Source of the DNA: CAZSBB01 sp964605235
GTDB lineage: Bacteria; Planctomycetota; Phycisphaerae; Phycisphaerales; Phycisphaeraceae
Reading direction: 5' to 3'
Assembly (NCBI GenBank): GCA_964605235.1
Contig: CAZSBB010000024.1
Span: 1-64,000, forward strand
Length of the DNA stretch: 64,000 nucleotides
Shown: positions 41,778 to 50,840 of the stretch, one piece after another
How positions within the stretch are numbered: the stretch's first letter is position 1
Layout: the number at the start of each line of letters is the position of its first letter
Notes under the pieces: model-generated
What the model was told of the DNA's origin: nothing
The model's input: the letters and a program-made list of their open reading frames with translations, nothing else
Databases searched by the model: none
Made by a program: the position numbers and the translations under genes

Positions 41778-42860
41778 ATGAATACCCGCGAAGCCAAGCT
41801 GCCCGCCTCCCGCCCCCCCACCATCACCAGCATCGCGCGTCAGGCGGGCGTCAGCCACGCCACCGTCAGCCTCGTGCTCAACGAACGCGGCGGCGATGTC
41901 CGCATCAATGCCGAAACCGCCAAACGCATCCGCCGCATCGCCGAGGAAGCCAATTACGTTCCCAATCACCTGGCGCGCGGCTTGCGCGGCAAGTCCACGC
42001 AAACCATCGGCGTGCTCTGGTCCCTCTGCGGGCCGCACCACAGCGAAGGCGTCACCCGCCGGCTCACCCTGCTGGCGCAGCAGCGCGGCTACAGCATCTC
42101 GATCGCCGACTCCCTGAGCGAAGCGCCGGTGATCCAGAAAGCCCTGGCGGATTTCGTTCGCCGCGGCGTCGATGGCGTCATCATTCAGTTCGGCGGGGAA
42201 AGCCTGGTCAACGCCGAGATCACCCGCCTGCTCAACCGGTTCAAGGCGGTCGTGGTCGTCGCCCGCCCGGCGCTGGAAGTCCCCTGGGACCAGGTCACGC
42301 AGGACGCCAGCCACGCCATCGCCGATGCCGTCAAGCAGTTGGTCGACGCCGGCCACCGCCGTCTGGCGATGATCGGCGACACGCGCTCCACGCGCGACCG
42401 CGCCACCAATCTTCATGCCGCCATGCGCCGTTGTGGGCTCGACCCTCAAACGCTGCAATGGATCGATATTCGCTTTCGCGTGGGCCTGACCCAGCCGGCG
42501 GAGGTCTATCAGGCGCTCGCCAGTCAATGCGGGGCGAACGTGGGCTTCGACGGGTTATTGTGCAGTTGCGATGAACTGGCGGCCGGCAGCATTGCGTGGT
42601 TGCGCGAGCAGGGCCGGCGCGTGCCGCAGGACGTGGGCGTGGTCGGCTTCAACGACAGCCACTTCGTGTCCTACTTCACCCCGCCGATCGCCAGCGTGGC
42701 GCGCAGCGACGACGTGGTGGCGGATCGCGCGATCCAACTGCTCTTCGAGCGGCTGGCGGACCCCTCCCGGCCCGTGCGCCAGCTGGTGGTGCCGATGCAT
42801 TACATCCCCCGTGAATCGGCGGGCATGCGGGCGCTGGGGGCAACCAACGGAAAGGACTGA
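41778..42860 (+). CDS. LacI-family transcriptional regulator
   Basis: A 360-residue repressor-type protein. The helix-turn-helix is ITSIARQAGVSHATVSLVLNERGG (about residues 16-40) with the hinge helix YVPNHLARGLRGKSTQTIGVLW. The periplasmic-binding-like sugar sensor continues to VGVVGFNDSHFVSYFTPPIASVARSDDVVADRAIQLLFERL, typical of the family. It presumably responds to a sugar made or used by the neighbouring GH4, DUF4838 and oxidoreductase genes. The next gene starts 3 bases after its stop, so the downstream genes may be in the same transcript. Confidence 0.93.
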   Translation: MNTREAKLPASRPPTITSIARQAGVSHATVSLVLNERGGDVRINAETAKRIRRIAEEANYVPNHLARGLRGKSTQTIGVLWSLCGPHHSEGVTRRLTLLAQQRGYSISIADSLSEAPVIQKALADFVRRGVDGVIIQFGGESLVNAEITRLLNRFKAVVVVARPALEVPWDQVTQDASHAIADAVKQLVDAGHRRLAMIGDTRSTRDRATNLHAAMRRCGLDPQTLQWIDIRFRVGLTQPAEVYQALASQCGANVGFDGLLCSCDELAAGSIAWLREQGRRVPQDVGVVGFNDSHFVSYFTPPIASVARSDDVVADRAIQLLFERLADPSRPVRQLVVPMHYIPRESAGMRALGATNGKD

Positions 42861-42863
42861 GCC

Positions 42864-43559
42864 ATGCGACGGACCACCACTCTGCTGGCGGGCGTGCTGC
42901 TGGCGCTGGCGTCCCAGGCCCACGCGGAACCCGCCCCGGGCTTTGACGCCCAGGGCTTTGAGCCCCCGAGCTATCAGGCCGGCCCACTCCAGGGACAAGC
43001 CGGCTGGCGCGCCGTTGAGTTGGGCGCGGGGCTGGAAGACGTGCTGGTGAGCGCCGACGACGCGTACGCCGGCAAGCAGGCGGTGCAGCTCAAGAACGTC
43101 GGCCACCGGGTGATCGCCCGGCTCAACCTGGTGCAGCGGCGCACGTTTTACGTGGACGTCATGCTCAAGCTGCCGCCCAAAGAAGCGATCAAAGCGAATC
43201 CGAGCCTGCTGCTGCGCGGGCGTGGAACTGACAACAAACCGGCGATCCGCGTGGTGGTGTCATTCAACGGCGGCGGGGGCGTCAACGATGTGCCCGCCGG
43301 CGCCGCCAACCGCTACACCGCGGGGCAATGGACCCGCGTAACGGTGAAGATCGATTTCGAAACGCAAACCTGGAGCCTGTACCTCAACGGCCAGCTTGCC
43401 GGCGCAGGTCTGGCGTTCCAGGGCGGCCAGCCAATCGTGCAGATCGACACGTTTGATTTCGACTGGACCAGTCAACCCGACGCGCCCGGCGCGGGCTTGC
43501 TGCTCGACAACTTCACCATTGGCCACACCGATCCGCTGGCGCTCGCGCCCGCACCTTGA
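42864..43559 (+). CDS. Secreted LamG/concanavalin-like domain protein
   Basis: A 231-residue exported protein. The signal peptide MRRTTTLLAGVLLALASQAHA is followed by one beta-sandwich: FEPPSYQAGPLQGQAGW, AYAGKQAVQLKN, RRTFYVDVMLKLP, WTRVTVKIDFETQTWSLYLNGQLAGAG and GLLLDNFTIG. The W-x-x-V-x-V-x-x-D...W-x-L-Y-x-N-G segment is characteristic of LamG/concanavalin-like carbohydrate-binding modules. It likely binds polysaccharide outside the cell. It begins 3 bases after the LacI gene. Confidence 0.8.
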   Translation: MRRTTTLLAGVLLALASQAHAEPAPGFDAQGFEPPSYQAGPLQGQAGWRAVELGAGLEDVLVSADDAYAGKQAVQLKNVGHRVIARLNLVQRRTFYVDVMLKLPPKEAIKANPSLLLRGRGTDNKPAIRVVVSFNGGGGVNDVPAGAANRYTAGQWTRVTVKIDFETQTWSLYLNGQLAGAGLAFQGGQPIVQIDTFDFDWTSQPDAPGAGLLLDNFTIGHTDPLALAPAP

Positions 43560-43593
43560 AGTACGGGGTTTCTCCCTGATCAGGAAGCACATC

Positions 43594-44259
43594 ATGCGCA
43601 ACATGCACACCCTGCCACGTCGTGCCGCCGGCTTCACGCTCATCGAACTGCTGGTGGTGATCTCCATCATCGCGCTGCTGATCGCCATCCTCCTGCCCGC
43701 GCTCGCCAAAGCGCGGGAAGCAGCGCAGGCGATCGCCTGCAGTTCGCAACTGCGGCAAATGGGCCTGGGCGCCATGACCTACATCGAAGACGCGCGCGGC
43801 TCCTTCCCCAGTCGCTTTTTCCACTACGGCACGCGCGGCAGCGAAGCCGCCAACCCCGGCTTTGCCGACTACGTGGGCGCCGGCGCCACCGGCATCCGCG
43901 ACACCATTTTCACCTGCCCCACGCTGCAGCGCAAGCTGACCACCGGCCACTGGAACCGCAACTCCACCTATACCTCCAACCAGTACCTCAACTACACCTT
44001 CAGCGACAGCCTCAAGCGCCTGGCGGCGATCAGTCGCCCCACCGAGACGTGCTACCTCTTTGACGGCGCGCCCAGCTTCGTCACCGGCAAAAGCTGGTTC
44101 TACACCGATGTGACCCGCAGCAGTTCCAGCTCCATCAATCTGCTGCAATACCCCCACGCCCACGCCAACAATGTGCTGTTTCTGGATTGTCACGTGACCA
44201 CCGGCATCGAAGCCGACTTCCTGCAGTTGGTCGCTGAGCCGTTCTGGACCGGCAACTGA
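43594..44259 (+). CDS. Prepilin-type N-terminal cleavage/methylation domain protein
   Basis: A 221-residue pseudopilin-like protein. RAAGFTLIELLVVISIIALLIAILLPALAKAREAAQ is a prepilin peptidase site and membrane helix. The small globular part contains PHAHANNVLFLDCHVTTGIE, where the usual DGH reads DCH. AGGAAG precedes the ATG. It sits between the LamG-like and DUF4838 genes in the same direction, which suggests it is expressed with the carbohydrate locus and may help display or export its products. Confidence 0.9.
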   Translation: MRNMHTLPRRAAGFTLIELLVVISIIALLIAILLPALAKAREAAQAIACSSQLRQMGLGAMTYIEDARGSFPSRFFHYGTRGSEAANPGFADYVGAGATGIRDTIFTCPTLQRKLTTGHWNRNSTYTSNQYLNYTFSDSLKRLAAISRPTETCYLFDGAPSFVTGKSWFYTDVTRSSSSSINLLQYPHAHANNVLFLDCHVTTGIEADFLQLVAEPFWTGN

Positions 44260-44279
44260 ACTCTCATAGGTGAAACGCC

Positions 44280-46751
44280 ATGCTGACTTCCCGTGCCCTG
44301 CTCCTGCTGGCGCCGCTGATCCTGCGCGCGGCCGTCGTCAACGCCGAACCCATGGAAATGGTCGGTCCCCACGCTCCGGGCTGGAGCATTCACCATGCCC
44401 CGGATGCGCCGCAGACAGTCAAAGCCGCCGCCCTGACGCTCCAACGCTGCGTGCAGCAGGCGACCGGCGCGCAGTTTCCCATTGTGACCACAGCGCCTGC
44501 AGGCCCGGCAATCCATCTGGGCGCCAATGCCGCCAGCCAGCGCGCGGGGGTGGACCTGCAGGGCGTCGCACCTGAAGGCTATCGCATCGTCTGCCGGCCC
44601 CACGCCATTTACATCCTGGGTCAGGACACTCCCGACGGCCAAACCACTGAACGCGGCGGGTTTGCTGCCGGCACCCGCAACGGCGTCCATGGCTTCCTGC
44701 AGGACGAGCTGGGCATCCGCTGGGTCATGCCCGGGCCGCTGGGCGAAGAAATTCCGCAACGAAAAACCTGGTCCATCGACCCCAGTGAGCGCATCAGCAA
44801 TCCCGGATTCCCCAACCGGCGGCTGCCCTACATCCAGAACGCGCTGCCCGAAGTGCGCATCTGGGAGGAACGCATGCGGCTGGGTTACTCCCTGCGCCTC
44901 AACCATGGGCACAACTGGCGCGCCACGGTGCCCGCGGAGTTGTACGACGAACACCCCGACTGGTTCGCCATGGCCGACGGCAAACGCGTGCCGCCGGTCG
45001 GGCGCTACAAGCTGGAAACCACCAATCCCCAACTGCTCGATTATTTCGCCCAGCGGGCCGTCGCCGCGCTGCGGCAGCAGCCGAACCTCTACACCTATTC
45101 GGTGTCGCCTTCCGACTCGGGCGGCTGGAGCACGAGCCCCGAAAGCCTGGCGTTGTATGAAACCGCCAGCACTGGCGCGGCGAGCATCACGCCGCTGGTG
45201 CTGGACTTTTACGTGCAGGTCGCCCGGCGGGTCAAGCAGCAATATCCCCAGGGCGCGGTCGCGGGTTACATTTACGCCAACTATGTCGAGCCGCCCAACG
45301 CGGGGCTGCCCACCCTGCCCGACAACCTCTATCTGGTGCTGGCGCCCAGCTTCAACTACGGCTACACGCTCTTTCGCGCTGACACGCAGGCGCGCTTCGC
45401 CCGCGTGCTGCAGCAGTGGACCTCCGCCTCCCGGCAGGTGGGTTACTACGATCTGATGAACTGGGTCAGTCAGGACATGGGCGCGCCGGCGGCGCCGGGC
45501 CTCGCCATTCTCAATCAGTTGTTTCCCCGGCTGCGTGACGCCGGCGTCGTCAGCGTGTACCTCTATGGCCAGGACGCCTGGGGACACGGCGCGCTGTCGA
45601 ATTACCTCCTGGCGCAGCTCCTGTGGAATCCCTCAGCCGACCCGGCGCTGCTGGCCGACGAGTTCTGCATTGCCGCCTACGGCCCTACCGCCGGGCCTCT
45701 CATGCGCCAGCTCTACGCACTGCTTGATGACGCCACAGCCGCGTACTACCGCGCCCATGACGACGCCAGCTACACCCTCACGCCCCTGATGCTCAAGCAG
45801 ATTTACGGAATGAACTACGCCCGGTTGGAAGCGCTCTATCTGCAAGCCCGCGCCGGCGCGACCGAAGCCCGACATCAAGCCCGGCTGAAAATGTTTGAGC
45901 AGAACCTGGTCCTGCTGGAATGGAATCTGCGCCAGCGCGGCCTGGTGGCGCCGGAAGCCACCGCGGCTCTGCGCAGTGATGACGCCCAACTGCAAGCCAT
46001 GCTCGCCGAGCCCGACAACAAACTGGCGCTGGGAGCTGACGCCCTGGTCATGCCCACGCTGGAAAAGGCGGAGAAAGTGGCGGTGCGGCTGCAGCCGGGC
46101 ATTTCCGCCAACACCCCGGACAACTATCTGCTGCGCGGGCCCAATCTGCTCTTGCTGTATCCGCAGGGCGATGATGAGATCGTCATCGAGCCCAGCCACG
46201 TCACCCAGCGCGGCGAGATGGTGCGCTACCGCGTGTTCGACTCCGTCGGCCAGATGATCAGCAACGGCGTGCTGGCGAATAATCAACCCATACGTTTCGT
46301 CGGCAGCGCCAAGCAGCCCTGCTTCATGAAGCTCGATGCCCGGTCCGCGTCCTACCAGTTGCAGGTCCGCGGCGCGCCGTGGGCGGTGCGGGTAGGCGTG
46401 GAGAAAGACCATCTGGGTTTGCATCTGCTCCAGCGCACCACACCGCTGTGCCTGCAGGTGCCGGCCGGCGTGGCGGAGTTCACCATGACACTCAGCAGTG
46501 CCGCCCCCGGTGAAACCGCCGCCGCCGAGTTGGTCAGCCCCAGCGGTAAAGTGGCGGCACGCTTCGACACCAGCACCGCGCCGGCGGACCGCCAGACGGT
46601 GCGCGTCGATGAGCCGGGGTCGTGGACGGTTCGTTTTGTTCCGCCGCGCCAGGGGCAGGTGGATGACATTTACCTGAGTTTTGATGCGCAGATTTCGCCC
46701 TGGGTCAGCCTGGACCTGCGCGCCCCGCTGCAGGTGACGCCGGTGCGCTGA
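44280..46751 (+). CDS. Large secreted DUF4838-type protein (putative polysaccharide-active enzyme)
   Basis: An 823-residue exported protein. A signal peptide is followed by an alpha-glucuronidase-N-terminal-like domain (VKAAALTLQRCVQQATGAQFPIV ... GVHGFLQDELGIRWVMPGPLGEEIP). A TIM-barrel-like DUF4838 region comes next (NHGHNWRATVPAELYDEHPDWFAMADGKR, YTYSVSPSDSGGWS, VAGYIYANYVEPP, VSVYLYGQDAWGHGALSNYLLAQLLWNP). A beta-rich C-terminal part follows. Planctomycetes and Bacteroidetes carry many such proteins near polysaccharide loci. Catalysis is not proven for the family. It starts 20 bases after the pseudopilin gene, with AGGTGA before the ATG. Confidence 0.85.
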   Translation: MLTSRALLLLAPLILRAAVVNAEPMEMVGPHAPGWSIHHAPDAPQTVKAAALTLQRCVQQATGAQFPIVTTAPAGPAIHLGANAASQRAGVDLQGVAPEGYRIVCRPHAIYILGQDTPDGQTTERGGFAAGTRNGVHGFLQDELGIRWVMPGPLGEEIPQRKTWSIDPSERISNPGFPNRRLPYIQNALPEVRIWEERMRLGYSLRLNHGHNWRATVPAELYDEHPDWFAMADGKRVPPVGRYKLETTNPQLLDYFAQRAVAALRQQPNLYTYSVSPSDSGGWSTSPESLALYETASTGAASITPLVLDFYVQVARRVKQQYPQGAVAGYIYANYVEPPNAGLPTLPDNLYLVLAPSFNYGYTLFRADTQARFARVLQQWTSASRQVGYYDLMNWVSQDMGAPAAPGLAILNQLFPRLRDAGVVSVYLYGQDAWGHGALSNYLLAQLLWNPSADPALLADEFCIAAYGPTAGPLMRQLYALLDDATAAYYRAHDDASYTLTPLMLKQIYGMNYARLEALYLQARAGATEARHQARLKMFEQNLVLLEWNLRQRGLVAPEATAALRSDDAQLQAMLAEPDNKLALGADALVMPTLEKAEKVAVRLQPGISANTPDNYLLRGPNLLLLYPQGDDEIVIEPSHVTQRGEMVRYRVFDSVGQMISNGVLANNQPIRFVGSAKQPCFMKLDARSASYQLQVRGAPWAVRVGVEKDHLGLHLLQRTTPLCLQVPAGVAEFTMTLSSAAPGETAAAELVSPSGKVAARFDTSTAPADRQTVRVDEPGSWTVRFVPPRQGQVDDIYLSFDAQISPWVSLDLRAPLQVTPVR

Positions 46752-46914
46752 TGGCGGCGTTGTGTCGACCACTCCACCTGTGAGATTTCGGGAGGTCGCT
46801 TCCGGAGGTAACTTCCGGGGGGCTGTTGGCTTTACCGCGCCGGGGCCGCGCACTAGACTGCCCGCTTCATTCATCCCCGCCACGATTCCCGCGCGGGAAC
46901 AAGGAAGTATCCAC

Positions 46915-48036
46915 ATGAACGAAGTGCGTCTGGGCGTGATCGGTTGCGGTGGCATGGCGCAAAACCACATGCGGGCTTTCAAGGATGTGCCTCGGCTCAA
47001 GTTCACCGCCGCCGCCGAACCGTTTGAATCCAACCTCAAAACCGTCGTCGACACCTACGGCGTCAAGGGTTTCAAGACCGGCGAAGAACTGCTCGCCAGC
47101 GGGCTGGTTGATGCCGTCTTCATCGGCACCCCCCACTACTTCCACCCCACCTACTCCATGCAGGCGTTCGACCGCGACATCCATGTGCTGACCGAAAAGC
47201 CCGTGGCGGTCACCGCCAAAGCCGCCCAGGAAGTCAACGAAGCCCACGCCCGCAAGCCGCAGCTCAAGTATGCCGCGATGTTCCAGCTCCGCACCATTCC
47301 CAAGTGGAAGCGGATGAAGGAAATCATCAGCTCCGGCACGCTGGGCAAAATCCAACGCTTCCACTGGACCGCCACCGACTGGTTCCGCACCGAAGCCTAC
47401 TACAAGAGCGGCGGGTGGCGCGCCACCTGGGCGGGCGAAGGCGGCGGCGTGCTGCTTAACCAGTGCCCCCACAACCTCGACCTGCTTTACTGGCTCGTGG
47501 GCATGCCCCAGCGCATCAGCGCCCACATCAGCCTGGGCAAGTACCACCAGATCGAAGTCGAGGATGAAGTCACCGCGTACCTGGAATGGGCCAACGGCGC
47601 CACCGGCGTGTTCATCACCAGCACCGGCGAAGCCCCCGGCACCAACTACCTCGAAATTGTCGGCGACCGCGGCCGGATGATCAGCAACTCCAAACGCCAC
47701 GAAGTCATCCAGCTTGACGAACTGGGCTTCTCCGCCAGCGAGTTCTGCAAGAACTCCACCCAGCGCATGGGCATGCCCACCCCCACCGGCGTCGAAATCA
47801 CCTGCCCCGCCGGCGGCTCGCACAAGGAAATCTTCCAGAACTTCGTCAACGCCATCCTCGACGGCGAAGCGCTCATCGCCCCCGCCGAGGAAGGCCTCCA
47901 CAGCGTCGAACTGTGCAACGCCATGATCCAATCCGGCCTGCAACACCAGACCGTCAACATCCCCTCCGACCGCGCCGGCTACGAAAACCTGCTGCAGGAA
48001 CTCATCGCCAAAAGCCAGGCGAACAAGAAGGCGTAA
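46915..48036 (+). CDS. Gfo/Idh/MocA family oxidoreductase
   Basis: A 373-residue NAD(P)-dependent sugar dehydrogenase-type enzyme. The Rossmann motif is EVRLGVIGCGGMAQNHM, the catalytic lysine is in VLTEKPVAV, and the second domain includes GGWRATWAGEGGGVLLNQCPHNLDLLYWLVGMP with the conserved Asn-x-x-x-His-x-x-Asp and AYLEWANGATGVFITSTGEAPGTN. It likely oxidises or epimerises a sugar or cyclitol released by the upstream glycosidases. AAGGAAG precedes the ATG at 46915. It probably ends the LacI-controlled carbohydrate locus. A dispersed repeat begins 10 bases after the stop. Confidence 0.94.
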   Translation: MNEVRLGVIGCGGMAQNHMRAFKDVPRLKFTAAAEPFESNLKTVVDTYGVKGFKTGEELLASGLVDAVFIGTPHYFHPTYSMQAFDRDIHVLTEKPVAVTAKAAQEVNEAHARKPQLKYAAMFQLRTIPKWKRMKEIISSGTLGKIQRFHWTATDWFRTEAYYKSGGWRATWAGEGGGVLLNQCPHNLDLLYWLVGMPQRISAHISLGKYHQIEVEDEVTAYLEWANGATGVFITSTGEAPGTNYLEIVGDRGRMISNSKRHEVIQLDELGFSASEFCKNSTQRMGMPTPTGVEITCPAGGSHKEIFQNFVNAILDGEALIAPAEEGLHSVELCNAMIQSGLQHQTVNIPSDRAGYENLLQELIAKSQANKKA

Positions 48037-48046
48037 ACCGCAGCAG

Positions 48047-48232
48047 TTTTGCCACAGATGAACACGGATAAGAGATTTGGAATTTGGTGATGTGTTGATG
48101 TGGTGATTTGCTGATGTGATGAATCGCGGCCTGTTCGCTCCCCAAGGCGTTGGCAGCCGCACTCAAATCAACAAATCCCCAATCATTAAATCAACAAATT
48201 CTTCATCTCTTATCCGTGTTCATCTGTGGCTA
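48047..48232. repeat. Dispersed inverted-repeat element, CCACAGATGAACAC family, copy D
   Basis: TTTTGCCACAGATGAACACGGATAAGAGAT at the left is mirrored by ATCTCTTATCCGTGTTCATCTGTGGC at the right. The core carries a second, nested inverted repeat based on AAATCAACAAAT / TTTGGTGATGTGTTGATGTG-like sequence and is AT-rich. It lies between convergent genes. Confidence 0.88.
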
Positions 48233-48241
48233 CAAACAGCC

Positions 48242-49111
48242 TCACCCCCCGCCATACACGCTCAGATGGCCCAGCGCCAGCAGGGCGTACCAGGTGTATT
48301 CGCAGTCGCGCACCTCGTCGGTCCAGCTGCCGCAGAAGCCGCCGGCGTTGGACCAGAGTGTGTCGATGAAATCCAGACAGGGCTCGACGTGGACGCTCAG
48401 GTCCGCCTGCAAGGCTGCCAGGGCGTGCAGCGCGGTGGCGGTGGAGAGCAGGTCAGGAATGGGCGTCAGGGGATGCGCCATGAAGCCGCCCTGTGGATGA
48501 GCGCGCTGGGTAAGCCAGTCAATCAGTTCAGTGGAAGCTGGCTCCTGCCACTGGGCGAGCAACGTCGCGGCGGCGGCGGTCGGCGGCGTCAAGCCCAGTG
48601 GCTGATCCAATTCGTTGGCGTAACCCCCATCGTCGCAGCGCAGTTGGGCGAGCGCAGCCGCCAATTCCGAGGATTCCGGCGGCTGAGCCTGAATGTCCTG
48701 ATACGCACCCCACGCCAGGAACATGGCGTAGACGCTGCCGCGCTGCTGCTGCGCCCGCACGTGGAAGCCGCCGTCTGCGCTGCGATGCTCAGCTAATTTC
48801 CGCAGCACCTGCGCCCGCACCATCTCCGGCGGCTGCTTCGCGGCATGGGCCCAGCAGCGCGCCAGGCAGCAGGTGTGGATGAAGTCCAGTTCCTCCCCCG
48901 CGCCAAACGTGTGCAGGTAATCCAGCAGCGCCGGCGTGCGCTCGTCCAGCGCCAGCGCCGCTTCGACGCCGAACAACGTGTAGTACAAATCGGGCTGGCC
49001 GGCGCGATCGACATAGCCTCCTGCCGGGCTCTGCTGCTGGCGGAGAAAGGCGCGCACATCGGCGCAGGCGTCACCCAGCAACCGGGGCGACAGCCGGGCG
49101 ACCTGAAGCAT
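48242..49111 (-). CDS. Prenyltransferase/squalene-oxidase-repeat (alpha-alpha toroid) protein
   Basis: About 289 residues made of five GG-type repeats, each a helix pair introduced by a turn: QSPAGGYVD, HRSADGGFHV, RCDDGGYAN, HPQGGFMAHP and SNAGGFCG. This is the alpha-alpha toroid of protein prenyltransferase beta subunits and terpene cyclases. Possible metal ligands are Asp and Cys in DLLSTATALHAL and RDCEYTWYALLALG. Which prenyl or lipid substrate it handles is unknown, but it follows a polyprenyl synthase gene with overlapping ends, so it probably acts on that product. A GTG start at 49129 would add six residues. Confidence 0.82.
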   Translation of the reverse strand: MLQVARLSPRLLGDACADVRAFLRQQQSPAGGYVDRAGQPDLYYTLFGVEAALALDERTPALLDYLHTFGAGEELDFIHTCCLARCWAHAAKQPPEMVRAQVLRKLAEHRSADGGFHVRAQQQRGSVYAMFLAWGAYQDIQAQPPESSELAAALAQLRCDDGGYANELDQPLGLTPPTAAAATLLAQWQEPASTELIDWLTQRAHPQGGFMAHPLTPIPDLLSTATALHALAALQADLSVHVEPCLDFIDTLWSNAGGFCGSWTDEVRDCEYTWYALLALGHLSVYGGG

Positions 49112-50810
49112 CTGTAGTCTCAGACTCACGGCACCAGCCTTCGATCTTCAGGTCATCAAAAATCCGCGTCAGCACCCGCCGCAGCAAACCCTTGAGGCTC
49201 GCCTGCTCGATGTCCGCCAGCGTGCGCCCGCACTGGGCTTTGTAGCCTTCGAGCAGACGCTCGCAGCGCTGCTGCACTTCCAACTCGACAAAGCGCTGTC
49301 GCAGGTGCGTCAGGTCGATCCCCTCGGCGCCGCGCCGCCGCCAGAGCTGCTCGGTCAGCGCCTTGTCGGCCGGGCGAGCGCGCTCGTGCGCCACCGCCAG
49401 CACAATCGACGGCCGCTGCGCCAGCACGTCGGCGGGATCGTCACCGTCGAGCCAGTCCTGCAGATCATCGCGGATCTGGTAGGCGATGCCCAGGTTCTCG
49501 CTGAAGCTCTGCAGCGCGGCATGCAGGTCGTCGTCGGCTCCGCCCAGCACCGCGCCCAGCCGCAGGGCGACCTCAAACGCCGGGGCGGTTTTGCCGGCAA
49601 AAATGCCCAATACCTGTTGCGTCGTCAGCGGCTGGGGATGCCGCGCCCACCACAGCTCTGCGCCTTGGCCCTGACACAGCCGTCGGTGCCCGGCCGCGGC
49701 GATGCGGGTCATCGCGGCAATCTGCTCGGGCGTCGCCCCGCAGTCGGCGATGAGCTGATAACCCAGGCCCAGCAGGTAGTCGCCGATGTTCAGCGCCACC
49801 GGCAGGCCGTGCGCCGCGTGCAGCGTGGGCTCGCCATAGCGTTCATCGTCGTCGTCCTCGATGTCGTCATGCACCAGCGAAGCTTTGTGAAAGCACTCCA
49901 CCGCGACAAGCAATTTGGCTAACCCATCCGGCAACGGCGGCGGGGTTTCACCGGCGGCGGCTTCAGTTTGCAGCGCCTGCCAGGCGCATGCGGCCAGGAA
50001 GGGACGCCAGCGTTTGCCGTCCTGCGCCAGCCACTGCCGCGCCAGTTGATCGGTCACATCGTCCGTGGGGCCCAGCAGTTCCTCGAGGCGCGTGGGGGTG
50101 AAGCAATCCTGCACCTGTTCGCGCAGGGCGTCGAGGTTCAGACGCCAGGTGCGGTCATCGCTGGTGAGGTGGATCACATCCCAGATCCAGTCGAGGTCGA
50201 CATTGGTGTCCTTGCAGTCGTCCTGCAGCAGCGGGACCGCGACGCCGGGGATGGCGGCGGCTTCCATGTAGGGGAAGGCTTTTTCCAGCACGGAGAGGCA
50301 GCTCACGCCGACGATGGCGTCGATCTTGCCGGTGGCGATGATGGCGGTGACCAGGGCGCTGCCCTCGGCGATCAGCACGGCATACCCAAGCCGCTCGGCT
50401 TCGAGTTGCAGGTCCTGCAGGCTGCACTGGCCGCAGTGCTTGCACAGCAGGCCGAACTCATCGAACGGCGCGGGGCAGGTGTCTTCCACGCGCAGGCACT
50501 TGGGCAGCAGCAGCAGACGCCGCTCAAACGGCACCCGCGCCAGGTCCGCCAGCCACAGCGCGTTGTTGATCAGCACGGCCGCGAAGTGGAGGTAGCGTTC
50601 ATCCCCGCCGATCTGCCGAAGCATGATCCCGCCCTGCTGGCGCAGCTCCTCCAGACTCAACGGCGGCACCAGCGCCTGCTCCTTGGCGAACTGCTTGGCC
50701 TGCTGCCAGAGCCATTGCCGCTGGGCGAGATCATTGGGGATATCCGGCTGAGTCTGGCGCGCAGGACGCACGGGCGTGGGAGCGGGAATCGAAACAATCG
50801 GCAATTGCAC
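49071..50810 (-). CDS. DUF116 - polyprenyl synthetase fusion protein
   Basis: A 579-residue two-domain protein. Residues about 50-215 are a DUF116 domain with a Cys-rich core: LLPKCLRVEDTCP, then FGLLCKHCGQCSLQDL (Cys105, 112, 123, 126, 129), IVGVSCLSVLEKAFP and LLQDDCKDTNVD, probably an Fe-S or metal site. Residues about 235-575 are a trans-polyprenyl diphosphate synthase: GKRWRP, the first Asp-rich motif HDDIEDDDDERYGEPT (315-321) and the second DDLQDWLDGDD (448-452). It would elongate isoprenoid diphosphates. Fusion to DUF116 is unusual and ties isoprenoid synthesis to the Fe-S proteins in the same operon. It overlaps the toroid protein gene and lies 30 bases after the radical SAM gene. 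Confidence 0.9.
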   Translation of the reverse strand: MQLPIVSIPAPTPVRPARQTQPDIPNDLAQRQWLWQQAKQFAKEQALVPPLSLEELRQQGGIMLRQIGGDERYLHFAAVLINNALWLADLARVPFERRLLLLPKCLRVEDTCPAPFDEFGLLCKHCGQCSLQDLQLEAERLGYAVLIAEGSALVTAIIATGKIDAIVGVSCLSVLEKAFPYMEAAAIPGVAVPLLQDDCKDTNVDLDWIWDVIHLTSDDRTWRLNLDALREQVQDCFTPTRLEELLGPTDDVTDQLARQWLAQDGKRWRPFLAACAWQALQTEAAAGETPPPLPDGLAKLLVAVECFHKASLVHDDIEDDDDERYGEPTLHAAHGLPVALNIGDYLLGLGYQLIADCGATPEQIAAMTRIAAAGHRRLCQGQGAELWWARHPQPLTTQQVLGIFAGKTAPAFEVALRLGAVLGGADDDLHAALQSFSENLGIAYQIRDDLQDWLDGDDPADVLAQRPSIVLAVAHERARPADKALTEQLWRRRGAEGIDLTHLRQRFVELEVQQRCERLLEGYKAQCGRTLADIEQASLKGLLRRVLTRIFDDLKIEGWCRESETTDASGRPAVAPVAG

Positions 50811-50840
50811 GGCGGACTCCTGCGGGGCCGTTGATGGCGT

